A program made the position numbers and the translations under genes. A stretch of DNA of 64,000 nt from Hydractinia symbiolongicarpus (taxonomy: Eukaryota > Cnidaria > Hydrozoa > Anthoathecata > Hydractiniidae). Location: positions 7,256,001 to 7,320,000 of the forward strand of contig NC_079881.1 of assembly GCF_029227915.1 (NCBI RefSeq). Direction: 5' to 3'. Within the stretch, counting starts at the first letter, position 1; the number at the start of each line of letters is the position of its first letter. This document shows, piece by piece, positions 25,001 to 35,100 of the stretch. The notes below the pieces were generated by a model. It was not told the DNA's origin and ran no database searches. It saw only the letters and a list, made by a program, of their open reading frames with translations.

Positions 25001-25569
25001 ATACTCACGCAGACAAAAAAGAGGATCTAGACAAATCAGATTTGAAAATAGCTGATAGTAAATCACACGAAATTGTTAATCGAGACGTTGAAAACTCGCT
25101 TAATCAGAAACCGGATGTGCTGGCTGAAAATATAGCTAATAAAGTGCAGATTCGACATCAATTGTCCAATGGCGAGAAAACTGAAGACATAAAAAAAACA
25201 GATTCTGTAAACAGTGTTAACAATAAAGCATTGAAGACAGAGGAATTGAAAGTAAAAGAAGAGGAGCATATCAGCGAAACAAAATCACCACTCAACGACA
25301 CTCTAAAAAACGGTGGCGATACCGAAAGTATATTGGGACCTAACGATGCAGGAAAGAATAACGAAATTTCGAAAAATAGCCAAGTTTCGAACGACAATCA
25401 AGTTTTAATAAAGAAAGAATTAAAGAACATTAAAGTTTCGGAAGATAGTCTTGTTACGAAAGAGATTATAGAACGCAGTCCCACCGAACTGGAAAAAAAA
25501 GATAGCTTGAACATGTCGAAAGTTATAGATCGAAAACCAAGACCTGGCAGAGATATTTTGAGTTCGTAG
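15991..25569 (+). CDS. SLC38A10: SLC38A10-like sodium-coupled neutral amino acid transporter (12 exons)
   Basis: Twelve exons join in phase to 703 codons: 15991-16074, 16267-16384, 18356-18401, 19003-19096, 19282-19419, 19995-20116, 20306-20408, 21446-21545, 22236-22327, 23581-23698, 23997-24112, 24589-25569. All introns are GT-AG. Residues 1-377 form the AAAP-family membrane core: the start INFANSVVGVGVLAMPYCF is the conserved unwound TM1 region, and QVVIGDLAP, CLPIISISFTCQAQV, VGTFGYISF, FPLIVFPVRAAINSL and GILIPNIETVLSITGAL follow in family order. Residues 378-703 start with a last TM segment (TIAMVLSTMSVLSG) and continue as a polar, Lys/Glu/Asp-rich, probably disordered tail, as in SLC38A10 and unlike shorter SLC38 members. 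The family moves Gln, Ala and related amino acids, at the plasma membrane or internal membranes. The tail is shorter than in the human protein (about 1,100 residues overall). The subfamily call rests on the core order plus the tail; SLC38A7/A8-type proteins are the alternative. Confidence 0.9.
16267..16384 (+). CDS. SLC38A10: SLC38A10-like exon 2 (TM2, first cytosolic loop)
   Basis: Acceptor CTGTTTTAG, donor ATTG|GTAAAG, ends in phase 1. It encodes CGILLASLMILSAATLTKC and then the loop RSASYTRRTTFEQIG, which matches the family pattern of TM2 followed by a basic loop. Confidence 0.88.
16385..18355 (+). other. Intron 2 of the transporter; no gene
   Basis: It contains a dispersed R1 repeat (17250-17420) and a G-run at about 17529. 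ORFs at 16480-16692 and 16719-16925 have no coding character and are taken as chance. Confidence 0.6.
17250..17420. repeat. Dispersed repeat family R1, copy 2 (intronic)
   Basis: It shares GGAGACCT, GTTGGGTTAAGCC, GTTAAATGCCAGGTTAAG, TTTAGTGCAGGTA and ATGCTTACAGC with the copy at 225-415, in the same order. Confidence 0.5.
18356..18401 (+). CDS. SLC38A10: SLC38A10-like exon 3 (micro-exon)
   Basis: 46 bases between TTATTTAG and AG|GTATGT; enters in phase 1, leaves in phase 2. It encodes the short loop AYHIYGRLGKLVTEI, matching the family's AxHAYGKxGK segment. Too short for ORF finding; the call rests on phase and homology. Confidence 0.85.
19003..19096 (+). CDS. SLC38A10: SLC38A10-like exon 4 (TM3)
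   Basis: Acceptor TTATTTTCAG, donor CAG|GTATGA. It encodes IIGLLLGTLVAFQVVIGDLA; the GT(x)3FxVVIGD pattern is diagnostic for this branch. Confidence 0.9.
19282..19419 (+). CDS. SLC38A10: SLC38A10-like exon 5 (TM4-TM5)
   Basis: 46 codons in phase 0, acceptor ATTTTTAG, donor GTG|GTATGT. It contains CGLIIPISLMRNVSSLASLN, the PLSLxRNxxSL motif of the family, and the start of the next helix. Confidence 0.9.
19995..20116 (+). CDS. SLC38A10: SLC38A10-like exon 6 (loop and TM6)
   Basis: Acceptor TTATCTAG|ATTG, donor AGC|GTAAGC, leaves in phase 2. It encodes IVCFALPSIYLKDWWNK and then CLPIISISFTCQ, corresponding to the CIPIFxMSFACQ signature. An overlapping ORF in another frame here is spurious. Confidence 0.85.
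20306..20408 (+). CDS. SLC38A10: SLC38A10-like exon 7
   Basis: Acceptor TGTTTTAG|G completes the codon begun in exon 6 (CQAQV). It contains QVLVMYSALPDPN and MTEIINKAINLVAGIYIT, and ends ACG|GTGGGT in phase 0. Confidence 0.87.
20409..21445 (+). other. Intron 7; no gene
   Basis: It contains an imperfect fold-back around GGGAGATCATTCTCCC (about 20529-20544). No coding exon is seen between the flanking phase-0 splice sites. Confidence 0.5.
21446..21545 (+). CDS. SLC38A10: SLC38A10-like exon 8 (TM7)
   Basis: Acceptor TTTGTCTAG, donor TTTG|GTGAGT (phase 1). It encodes VGTFGYISFFQDGIHGDILE, the VGxFGYxSF motif after the long helix, then NFPHGFFTDGIKFG. Confidence 0.9.
22236..22327 (+). CDS. SLC38A10: SLC38A10-like exon 9 (TM8)
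   Basis: Acceptor TTTCAATAG, donor CAG|GTATGA. It encodes FWLSVILSFPLIVFPVRAAI and NSLLFANKRQ; the FPxxxxPxR motif fits the family. Confidence 0.9.
23581..23698 (+). CDS. SLC38A10: SLC38A10-like exon 10 (TM9)
   Basis: Acceptor TTTTGTTTTAG, donor AACA|GTAAGT, leaves in phase 1. It encodes a variable loop (GVLHDVISSASDYIAPD) and then the helix TVGLVTSTLVIGILIPN. Confidence 0.88.
23997..24112 (+). CDS. SLC38A10: SLC38A10-like exon 11 (TM10)
   Basis: Acceptor TTCATTCTAG, donor GCGCAG|GTAGGT. It encodes IETVLSITGALVGTFLCFVF and PSALFLMSGAKDHMKRLAQ, matching the VETxLGLTGAxxGxxxCFxxPA signature. Confidence 0.9.
24589..25569 (+). CDS. SLC38A10: SLC38A10-like terminal exon (last TM and cytosolic tail)
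   Basis: Acceptor GGTTTTAG at 24588; open for 326 codons to TAG. The first ~25 residues are hydrophobic (TM11). The rest is low in aromatic residues and rich in Lys, Asp, Glu, Asn and Ser, without a recognised domain, and is predicted cytosolic and disordered. Codon use stays balanced, so the frame is real although it is poor in conserved features. Confidence 0.88.
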   Translation, partial: FILVASTIAMVLSTMSVLSGVQHNQPRPAHKVHDAAAPMQQVGGDNAHLNNAALDAVVKATDAVKSRVNVEEIKNKGVHQFGHVKDENEVNVAVQQVDTSAPKLSADQNHDGAKPLEPQVKENESRMEKKAIVENVQDTHADKKEDLDKSDLKIADSKSHEIVNRDVENSLNQKPDVLAENIANKVQIRHQLSNGEKTEDIKKTDSVNSVNNKALKTEELKVKEEEHISETKSPLNDTLKNGGDTESILGPNDAGKNNEISKNSQVSNDNQVLIKKELKNIKVSEDSLVTKEIIERSPTELEKKDSLNMSKVIDRKPRPGRDILSS

Positions 25570-25640
25570 GGCATAAATTATTTTTATCATGGTTGTGAAT
25601 TGTGAGGAGAAGGGGAATGATGTTTGGTGTGAAAAACGAC

Positions 25641-25722
25641 GGCAGCGGGAAAACCTAAACATGCCAGGTGCCGAAACTTAAACAGGCCAGGTGCCGAAAA
25701 CCACATAAGTCAGGTACCGAAA
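25641..25722 (+). repeat. 23-bp tandem repeat in the transporter 3'UTR
   Basis: CCAGGTGCCGAAA occurs at 25664 and 25687, and TCAGGTACCGAAA at 25710, exactly 23 bases apart; a decayed fourth copy (GCAGCGGGAAAA) starts at 25641. It lies 70-150 bases after the stop codon, so it is probably transcribed. No role is known. Confidence 0.6.
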
Positions 25723-26159
25723 GTAAAACGAATCGTTCGAATAAACGTTCGCGTTGGAAAAATTTATGCACTAGTTGTGAAAGCAATATTTATGTTTTTT
25801 TTTATTTTTTCTTGTATATACTATACTGTATTGATTTATTTTATCTAAGTAAATCTATAGTATTGGGTAGACAGCCAACTAAACAACGAAGTCTGGAAAT
25901 TGCCTTAGAAAATGGATAAAAGTCTTTAAAAAAAAAAATTATTCTGTTTTGAAAATAAAAAATCCGAATGAAAATTTTCTGACCTGGATTTTGTTTAGCG
26001 TACTTAAAAGTTTTGTGACTCGACGTATTCATGATGTCACGTGTGTTTACTTTTGCAACGTGCAAGGCGAGGTGCCGCGTTCCAAAATTGACAAAAACTC
26101 ACGAAATTCGCGAAAATTATTTCCCTGTAGTTCAAAGGAAAGATTATTTGTAACCACCT

Positions 26160-26218
26160 GTGAAGTCAATGTTTTTGTTTCTTTGTCTGTTTGTTTCTTT
26201 GTTTGTTTGTTTGTTTGC
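26160..26218 (+). repeat. GTTT microsatellite
   Basis: Interrupted GTTT/GTTTCTTT tract just before the 26240 poly(A)-like hexamer. Confidence 0.7.
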
Positions 26219-26239
26219 ACAGGATAGCGAGAAAAGCTG

Positions 26240-26245
26240 AATAAA
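26240..26245 (+). terminator. Candidate poly(A) signal of the transporter
   Basis: AATAAA, 671 bases after the stop codon. A nearer AATAAA lies at 25740-25745. Either could define the 3' end; no cleavage site can be read. Confidence 0.35.
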
Positions 26246-27743
26246 CAGTATTCTCATAGTATGGAATTCTTCCTGTGTTATTACGTATTTAAAATAAGCT
26301 TTTTATTCATTGAGATTAAATTTAGTAATTCGTAGAATGTTAAATATACATTTGAATTTGATTTATGTTTCTAAATTTACGAAAATTTTCATTTAATATA
26401 TTACGTTATTATTTTTATGCAAAATAAATTGTACAATATGTTGACTACTTTTTAAATTAAACAAAATCAAAATTTAGCCACGGGGACACGAAACAATTCT
26501 TTTAGGCGATAGTAACAATACTATGTTAGTTACAATTGCCTAAAAAATATCATGCTCACAATAATAATTTTGTTTTCGTTAACAAAATGCGAAATCAAAT
26601 TGATTTGATGTTGTGTCTTGTTACTGATAACAAAAAAAATCTGCGAGTAAAAAATAAATGTTACTGGTAGCAGAGAAACCTTTTTACTCAGAAACTTTTT
26701 ATATTCCACGACAACACTGTGGCAGCATTTTTGTATTCAGTAATTATATACCAAGTCTTTCTTTGTTGTGATGGAATGTTACCTGTTGCACAAGTTTGTG
26801 GCTATTATCACAAGATTATCACGAGACAGATAAAACGTAAATTGCAGAGAAACTCTCCGATCGATCAATCATATATCATAGCAAAGTTAAATAGCCTTGG
26901 AGCATAATTTTGGTACAGTAATATATAGGGCCAATAAATCCGACAGTTCTCAAAGTGCAAGTAATATCTACCTCCAACGCAGTCTAAAAATCCAAAGAAA
27001 ATCCTGACAGATGATATCTTTTTTTTGTGAGAACTAAAATCTATTAATTTTTTAGGGATTTGTGAAACTCGATTTTTATAATGCATTCACGTTTGTATAA
27101 TATATGTCTAGAATATTTATTTTCTGCATCAGTTGATGCGAAAATGAAATTTGATTCTTATGATTCTAAGTTACACTTTCAGTAATTCAAATTATCCGAA
27201 AATTACCTAAATTGTTGTACGTGTCAACGTCCTAACACATCTCCTGCATTTAAGGGAGTCATTTGAAGTTTTAAATTTCGTGATAAAACATACACATGTT
27301 GGTGTCGTTCACGGAAGGAAAAACTACTGCGCGTAGGCCGATTAAAAGTATACGCAGAGAAAAAACAGCAGGAAAGAAGTTACATGGCAGGACATAGTAT
27401 GTTCTTGATAATAATTATACGTTGTCTTTGGGGGATAATTTTTTATATCCCCGAATCCTGTTGTTCTCAAATAATCACACATTGTTATTCTTTATAAACT
27501 CTTTCCGTAGATTCTTATGAACAAATAGTGACGACACGAGTTAACGCGATCTTATTCGTTGCAAGAACGCCAAAATTTTGTCTAGCTGGATGTGCTTATT
27601 TTTTTCAGCTTGAAGCCTTAAATACCTTTATCTATCCTTTCTTTTTTCTCTTTTTTATTAATTTTAATTTGTCTTTGCTATAAAGAGATTTCAATCCAGA
27701 AGCTTTGTGCTATTTTCATTTGCTTTCTTGCTGCAGGATTATT
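26246..27743. other. Intergenic between convergent genes; nothing recognised
   Basis: AT-rich, with several short ORFs that lack coding character. Confidence 0.5.
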
Positions 27744-28142
27744 TTACGTGACATTGCACTTACTTCCCGCATTCGTGTTATGAACAAGGGCGTCATTTAA
27801 AGTGTGTTTAAAATCAGAGTAGAAATTGTTTGATGGTTCTTGATTATAACTATTGTTTGTTGGAAGGTAGACAGAAACTACTAAATCCATTGGTTTTTTT
27901 TTTTTTGAAAAACGTGTTTTTAACTTACTGCTATTGTAACAAGGATTCTTCTGAAATCGAACTAAGTAGAAAATATCCCACCTTACCGACAGCTGCTTGA
28001 CATTTCTTTGTTGTGGCGGTAACAGCAGTGGGACATTTTCAAACCGTTTAAATTTAACTCCTTTCTTGTGAACTTTTAATGTTCTTAACTGTAATGTACT
28101 GAATTTTCTTTCATGTGATAAATGTATGTCTGTATTCTTCAA
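27744..28142 (-). other. Unassigned 132-codon ORF
   Basis: It begins ATG-K-N-T-D and contains LVVSVYLPTNNSYNQEPSNN near its C-terminal half. That phrase vaguely resembles the 'VYLP' strand of LINE-type endonucleases, but no catalytic residues can be placed. A basic run (TRFSKKKKP) precedes it. It could be a retroelement scrap or chance. Confidence 0.2.
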
Positions 28143-28273
28143 ATTTTCATTTTGAAAAGGTTGGTATATTTCTGTATCGGCTGGTTCACGCCATGTTCAC
28201 GAGCTACATTCATTATTCTCGACACTTGGATGGACAATATAGTATTTCTCAATAACTACCCCACTGCTTTTAA

Positions 28274-28480
28274 TTGGAGTTCTTCATAGTAATAAATATT
28301 TTTAAAATGCTTTTAATGCCTGAAATTCGAGAGTGTTTTGGGAAGTACTACACTTCTATAGAACAGAAACTTGCCTTAGATACAGAGCTGAAGCCGCCTT
28401 TTTATCCGTACGATGCTCTTAACCAACAGCCAGGTTATATAACCAATGCATGCTTCTTTTATCGCGCACAAGCGGGATAA
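28274..28480 (+). other. Unassigned short ORF, possible terminal exon
   Basis: From an internal ATG at about 28309 the frame reads MLLMPEIRECFGKYYTSIEQ, then KLALDTELKPPFYPYDALNQ and a stop at 28480. The amino-acid mix is globular-like and AATAAA occurs at about 28616, so it could be the last exon of a small + strand gene. I do not recognise it. Confidence 0.22.
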
Positions 28481-28770
28481 ATAGTGGTAGTACAAGACCT
28501 AAAAAGCATACTTTATGGCAGCGAGTAAAATCTAAAATCCAGAAAACTCGTGCAAAATATCTGATACAAAGCTGTGTTACAAGAAAAACTACCAGCCGAT
28601 GATTTTATATCGTGAAATAAAAATGTTTGAAAATGAATATATCATTATTTTTACAGCTAATCTCAAAATTACAGAATAAGTATAAGAAAAAATGTACATT
28701 TATAGTTTCATGTTTCCTGAGTACTCCGTCTTAAAATCTGATTTTCCTTCTTCCCTCTATGACATTTCTC

Positions 28771-28970
28771 GATGCACCGTAACGCATTGATCAATAAAAT
28801 ATCGCAATGTATCGATCAATAAAATACCGCAATGTATCGATCAATAAAATATGGCTATGTATCGATCAATAAAATACCGCAATGTATCGATTAATAAAAT
28901 ACCGCAATGTATCGATTAATAAAATATCGTAATGTATCGATCAATAATGTATCGCAATGTGTCGATCAAC
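28771..28970. repeat. 25-bp tandem repeat, ~7 copies
   Basis: Units with the consensus ATCGATCAATAAAATACCGC + AATGT start at 28811, 28836, 28861, 28886, 28911 and 28936, exactly 25 bases apart, with a decayed lead-in at 28771 and a shortened tail to 28970. Most copies contain AATAAA on the + strand. It lies 120 bases beyond the stop codon of the myosin-tail gene (which is on the - strand). Confidence 0.85.
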
Positions 28971-29088
28971 CTTTTCTACCTATTTAACTAATTTGTTTAT
29001 CAATGTTTCCTATCTTAATTAAAAAGAAAAAGCAGACAGCTAAAAAAAATTAATAACAAGTTTGGGTCTATCTTCATTTGCGTTCTTT

Positions 29089-29161
29089 TTAATCTTCCAA
29101 TTCGTCGTCTGATATTTGCTCCATCCTACTTCTTGAACGTGACGTTGCTCTTGACGGTAAG
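29089..29161 (-). CDS. Myosin-rod exon 12 (tailpiece and stop)
   Basis: Acceptor TTATTTAG|C completes Gly, followed by LPSRATSRSRSRMEQISDDE, LED and TAA. Ser/Arg-rich then acidic: a non-helical tailpiece with several potential phosphorylation sites. No AATAAA is seen close downstream on this strand. Confidence 0.88.
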
Positions 29162-32100
29162 CTAAATAAATGAACAAATTTTAGCAAAAAATCTTCGATT
29201 TTGAAACCTGCGCAAAGTCTGTTGTTACTTCCCTTGTACGTCTAGTCCTTTTTTATCGAGAAATTTTCCTAATCTTGTTTCAAGGGTATTTTTGTTACTC
29301 ACCCCTTTATAACAACTCCAGAACACACCTTGAGCGAAAGTTTGAATATAACTCACACAAAACTCCAAACTCCTTTTTCGAGACCTCACTAAACGCGATA
29401 ATATTTGTTGTATAGGAAATAATTTTCCCAGTAGAGTCTCTTTATTTACTAATGGTACTGTCCTTAATAAGGGACCTGCAAAGGGGTTCTAATGCATATA
29501 AATGTTAAGCTATGAACACTAGACAACCGAAGATGTTAATCCTATTCTAATGAATGAATATTAAGCAAAAACGATCGATTGGCACTTTTATACGAGTCTC
29601 TAGCCTGTCTCGATCGGGGTTTGAACCTAAGATCTTTTGCACTGGAGGCGAATGCTCAACCACAAAGCCACCTTACATGAAAACAGAGTTGATGTAAGAA
29701 ACCTACCCGTTTGTTCTATTGCGATTAATTTCTTTCTTGAGTTGCTCACATTGTTCTGTCTTGTCCTCTAGATCTCCTTCCAATGCTGACTTTGATGACG
29801 CTAGTCGACGTTTATCGTCTTCTAAGTTTGATAACTCACGTTTAAGTGTATCACATTTCTTTGTTAGCTTGTCAACCTGTTTTAAAAAGCTTTCATTAAT
29901 TACCTGAGTATATTCTATTTTTTGTTTGTTTTCAATATCACGTATTTTTAAAATTTCCTCACTGCTAGACACACTAACCAAAGTTAATGCACATACTTGC
30001 CTTTTCGTGCAAAATAATGCAATAAAAACCAAGATTATGCCCACCGTTGTGGACGCTGATTTTGCACTGTTGTTGTTGTTGTTTTTGTTAAAGCGATTTG
30101 CGGTCGCAGCTGTTTTTTGTTGTTGTTGTCCTCACTAATATTCGACGTTATCTGAGTTAACAAATTCCTTCTTCTTTTCAGTAAATTCTGTAGAACGCAA
30201 ACACCTACCTGAGTTTTTAAAGCATCTTCGCTTTCCTGAGCATCAGCCAATTCCGCGGCTGCATCATTTAGTGCTTTCTCAGCTCTCTTTAATTGCTTTG
30301 CTAAGCTTTCTCTCTCCTTCACCTCTCCTTCTAAGGTGATTTCCATCTGCTGCACGCGCCGTTCAAGTATCTCACTGGTTTCTTTAACCTGAGAGGAAAA
30401 GATGAATTTTGATTTTTATTAATGTGATTTTGATAATTATTTTGTGAATCTTTCTCTTGCAAAACGTACGCGTATTTCATTAATTTTCTGTACCACTTTC
30501 TTTCATCATTAAAAAAATCAATACATAAATAACAAGTTGCTTGAGGAAGTCACGTGACAGTTAATGAGGATGTTGCCTTCAAAGTTCACTTCCTAAGATA
30601 TACCTTAACGAAATTGATGCAATTACAGAAGCACCTCTTCTAATAGTAAGTAATAGTAATTGGTAAGTCTCAAATATAAACATTAGGCCTCAGTTAGTGA
30701 ATAAATTTATCCAAAAAAATGTAAAAGGACATGTATAATTTCAGTACTCGTTGGATTTGTTGTCTGCTGTTTACAAAGCAGAATGCGCGCTCATATACAA
30801 AAATTCGCAAACTTTTGTTAACTTTTGTAAAATAAGTAAAGACCACTGTTTTAGACTGACAGGTATTGTATGGTATGAACTTATATTAATTGTGATCTTG
30901 CATTCTTACATTGCTATCCAAGTTTGGGCCGACCTTTGTTATTGAGTCACAGGAGTTCCCTCTTTCATCGATTGAAATGCTTAGCGCCGTGTGTAAAGAG
31001 CCTAATACCGCAGCAGCTAAAATAGATATATATGTAGAAGGCTGCAGGTATACAAACCTGACCTTACCTTTGTTTTCAAAGTCGTATCTAACTTAGAAAC
31101 TTGATCTTCCAAATCACGGTTTTGTTTATCTAGCCTGTTTTTTTGAATTTCCATGTTGTTTCTATTTTCTTTCTCTGAAGTATATTTTCCGTTTGCTGCT
31201 TCGACTTCCTTCAACGCCTTCCGCAACTAAGATAAAGAAGCAAATGATATACTAAATCGCTGCAACCAAAAAGAAAACAAAAAAAACTTCCTTTTCCGTA
31301 AAACGCCAACACCACATCTGAGAACATGAAGTGTCTATTAGATGATGGTTAACTAACTTCCTTTCTTATCTTTTCCTTCAATGATTACAGCGGTTATTAA
31401 AGAGTATGATTTTTAAAATCAGTGCAACTATTATTAATAAAATTACCAATTCAATTATATCTTTAATAACAAGGTATATTCATACCAGTCCAAGATTCAT
31501 TCACTTCGACTTAACAATTTGCATTAAAAATGACATACTTTGTCAATACTATCTTTTTTGTCAGCCTTTATTTTTGTCACTGTCTGCATAAGTCATTTTT
31601 TCGTGAAGATGTATTTTGTGGATAGCTTGATTTATTTCACATCTGACTATTTTTATTATTTAGGACTGCTACTGTTCAGTCGATAAGGTGTATAAGTATT
31701 ACCTTAGCTTCTAATTCATCACCTCTAGCTTTTTCTTCTTGCAAATCCTCTAGCAAGTCGTCAAACTTTGCCTCCATCACTCTCTTTTCTTCTACTGCAG
31801 CCGTTCTGAGTAGGCTTTTTGCTGAATCGCATTCTTCTTTAAACTCGTGTGCTTCCTCTTCAGCCTGAAAAGAAAGGTATGGAGTTTTCGTTCATAAAAC
31901 CAGTAAGTAACAACCAAACAACCAAAACATGAGTGCGTTGCGTTCATCTACCTTATTAAGTTGGTTAATTTCTAAGGGAGTAGCTAATGTATACACTAAA
32001 CCCTTCCTTCTCATTGCACTCAAGTTCCAATCCAGTTCATAATTTTTTTTGAAAACAGCAGTTTTTTAGGCTACTTCAGTTTTTTTGGCAATCTTTCGAA

Positions 32101-35100
32101 ATGCATCGCCTGACGAATGCTCTGAAGCCAAAAGTACTGTGCTGACAAATTTTTAGGTAATCGCATTTTCTGCGATATTCACATTATGGAACAATTAACG
32201 TCGTCCCACGAACATCTTAGAAATTGCGAAAATTTGCAATGTTGTCTTACGCAAGAATTATCATAGCATAAAGTTTCGAATCTAAACAAACATCCTAAGA
32301 GCTCAGACATCGGCAAGTGAGCTATATTACGTTCAATGAAAATGAAAAGACCGTAAATCATTGCTTGTGGGTATGATATCGGAAAATAAGCATTTATTTA
32401 AAGAGGATTGTAGTAGCACAAAAAACTTTCATTTTCTAAAGTCTTAAAAATGTGGAATAGATTTCGTGCTTTCTAATCACGCTTTTACTTACCTGTCTGC
32501 GACCACGCTCAGCAGCCGATATTTGATCACGTAAAATATCGTTTTCACTGTCTGCATTTTTAACGCGTTTTTCAATGTCTTTGATTTCTCGCAGCAGAGA
32601 CGTTTTTATATCGTTTACTTCAGCAAGTTCAGATTGAACATCTTTCAACTGTGTCAGTTGATTCTAAATAAAAAAAGAGTGTATTAGCTAATTTTGATAA
32701 ACAATAATTTGGTGATGTCTTCATGACGTCGTCCTTCTGTTTGTGTTGTGAACTGTGTCCATTACGTCGTTGCTTTGTGTCAATTTCATGACGCTTCTAG
32801 TTGTTTTTCGAGATTTGTTTAGATTCTGTTTTAATCGTTTTTACAAGCATACAAAGGCTAAAATATGAGTTTGTAAGTGTTGATTTCAATAAAAAAAAAT
32901 TTGGGGGCGATTTTTTTTTCCGACCACCGATGAATCACCATAACAGTAGACGTCACACTAAAACTTTTTTAACTGTCCTGAATTTAACTAAAAATGACTA
33001 GAATTCAACAAATTTCAACCCCTTAGAAGGTTCTTTATTGGTAAATGGTCGATGTTGACCTCAAATCACGCGTTTCCTGAAGATTGTAGACACACCTGTT
33101 GTTTGCGTATCATTTTCTGCTGATCCTCAATAGTTCTGTTTGCTTCATCCAATTCGTTCATTAAGCCTTCCATGTTACTTTCTAAAGTCCTTTTAGCTGA
33201 AGCTATCTGGTCACGCTTTTTCTTCTCATCCTCCACTATGTTTTTGATGTCTCGTTCCTAAAAGTGAATATATGTTGCATTTTATTTTTTAAAAAAAGGA
33301 TCTTGTAATTTAACGGCACCCTAAGATGCTCTTTTGTTCTTAAATTTTGAGCATGCGCTAAATTTGCTCAGAAAAATTTTCCTTAAAATGTTTGTGGCAT
33401 CTTTTCTTTAAGGAAAAAAGGAAAAGACATTATAATCTTGCCATATTTCTTTTTTTGTCTATATATATTCTTAACGATACACAGCCTCGGTTCTTAGAAA
33501 TTATGTCTAATAAAAAAACGTGTATGCAATAATAATAACATAACTAACAAGAACAATAAAAATAACAACAAAAATAACAACAAACCAATTTTTCGGTTTT
33601 TCTTTTCTCTTCTTCTAATTTCTCTTCCTTTCTTGCGCTTTCTTTTGTGTATTGTTCTTTAGCTGTCTGCAAAGTTCCTAGGCGTTGGTTTAAAAAGTTT
33701 AAGTGAGAAAGATGCACCATATCAGCAACTACAATTGTACTAAAAACATTCTCGTATTATGACCTGAAATATCAAGAATTGGACGAATATCGAGAACCTA
33801 TACTGATAAATTTAAAGACTGCGTAAAAATTTTCAATTTCAACGAAGCGGACTACATTTTAGATTCCATTTTTACATGCATATATCTTGATGAAAGTCTC
33901 TTTTTTCTGTCAAAATCATTTTCTTTGGTTATAAAACCCTTTCTAGTAAAATGTTCTCAGAATTTAAGAAACTTCTGCTAGTCGACCGCTTGTTTGGTTT
34001 CTTATAAATCAACGTGTAATGCATGAGAGTAAATAAAAAACAAACAAATAAGCACGTGGCGCGGTTACCTTGGGCGTTTAACAAATTTTGCTCAGTTGTA
34101 TTAAGTTGCGATTCTAATTCATCAATCGTTCGTCTTGCTTCGTGACACATAACTTCAGCTTGTCTCTTTTCTTGATCAAGGAGGCTATTAATTCTCTTCA
34201 ACCCGTCTCTGCTCTCGGTGGCAGACTCTAATGCAATTTTCAAGCTCTTTTTGGCGAGTTCTAATTCAGCAACTTTTCTGTCATTTTCTTTATTTGTGGT
34301 TTGTACTGATTCGAGCTAAATCAAAAGGACAATTAAATTGTTTTTTAATAATGTGTTCTTTGCGCGCGTGCTATTTCGCATGTTATATTTCATATAACCC
34401 TTTCTTAAAAGCATGTGAAAATAAATAAAAAATAAGAGTGTTATAAGATGATTCATTTAATTTCAGAAAGTGAATTAGACGTTAATGTATCAATTTACTG
34501 CCTAACTAGCTAATACCAAAGCCACAAAACTTTTAAAAAATATAGTAACCCATTTTTGCAGTATTTAATTTATTTTCCTGACTAAATATTAATTAATTGG
34601 TTCGATTTTTAGTGGTTAAAGAAAAACAAAATTTACTAATGCACCCAAACATAAAAAAAAAAAACGGTACTAGGCTTGGGCTAGCAACAAACTTCATCAC
34701 TGAGTTAATGCTAATATTTTACAGATTAAAAACTAAAAAATCCTACTTTTATTTCAATGGCTTTATTTTTCTTCTGCAGTTCACGAAAATCTTCTTCTAC
34801 ATCGGCTCGAAGACGACGTTCTTCGGCGATCACCTAAAGACCAGTCCAAATGGAATTATCTATGATCATAGTCATCTTTCTCAACCACTCACGAATAAAG
34901 CAATTTATTCATATGTTTTTTCTTTTTCTGAAAGCTTTATTTTCATTTTTTTGGTGTCAAGCGGTGAATAATACCGTATACTGTATTTACGTGGAAGATT
35001 TTACTTTTAAGATTTTAAGGAAGAGCAACCTCGTCCCCAGGGCATCCTGTATCTTTTCTGACATCTGCTGTACCCAGTATAGAAAAGAGACCACAGGCAC

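Noticed and set aside
29613-29673. Functional tRNA gene
   Set aside because: The A and B boxes fit, but no paired acceptor stem or convincing anticodon stem-loop could be drawn.
29703-30044. Extension of myosin-rod exon 11 upstream to 30044
   Set aside because: The part above 29876 is not heptad-like and would break phase with exon 10; AAAACAG|GTTGAC is a good acceptor.
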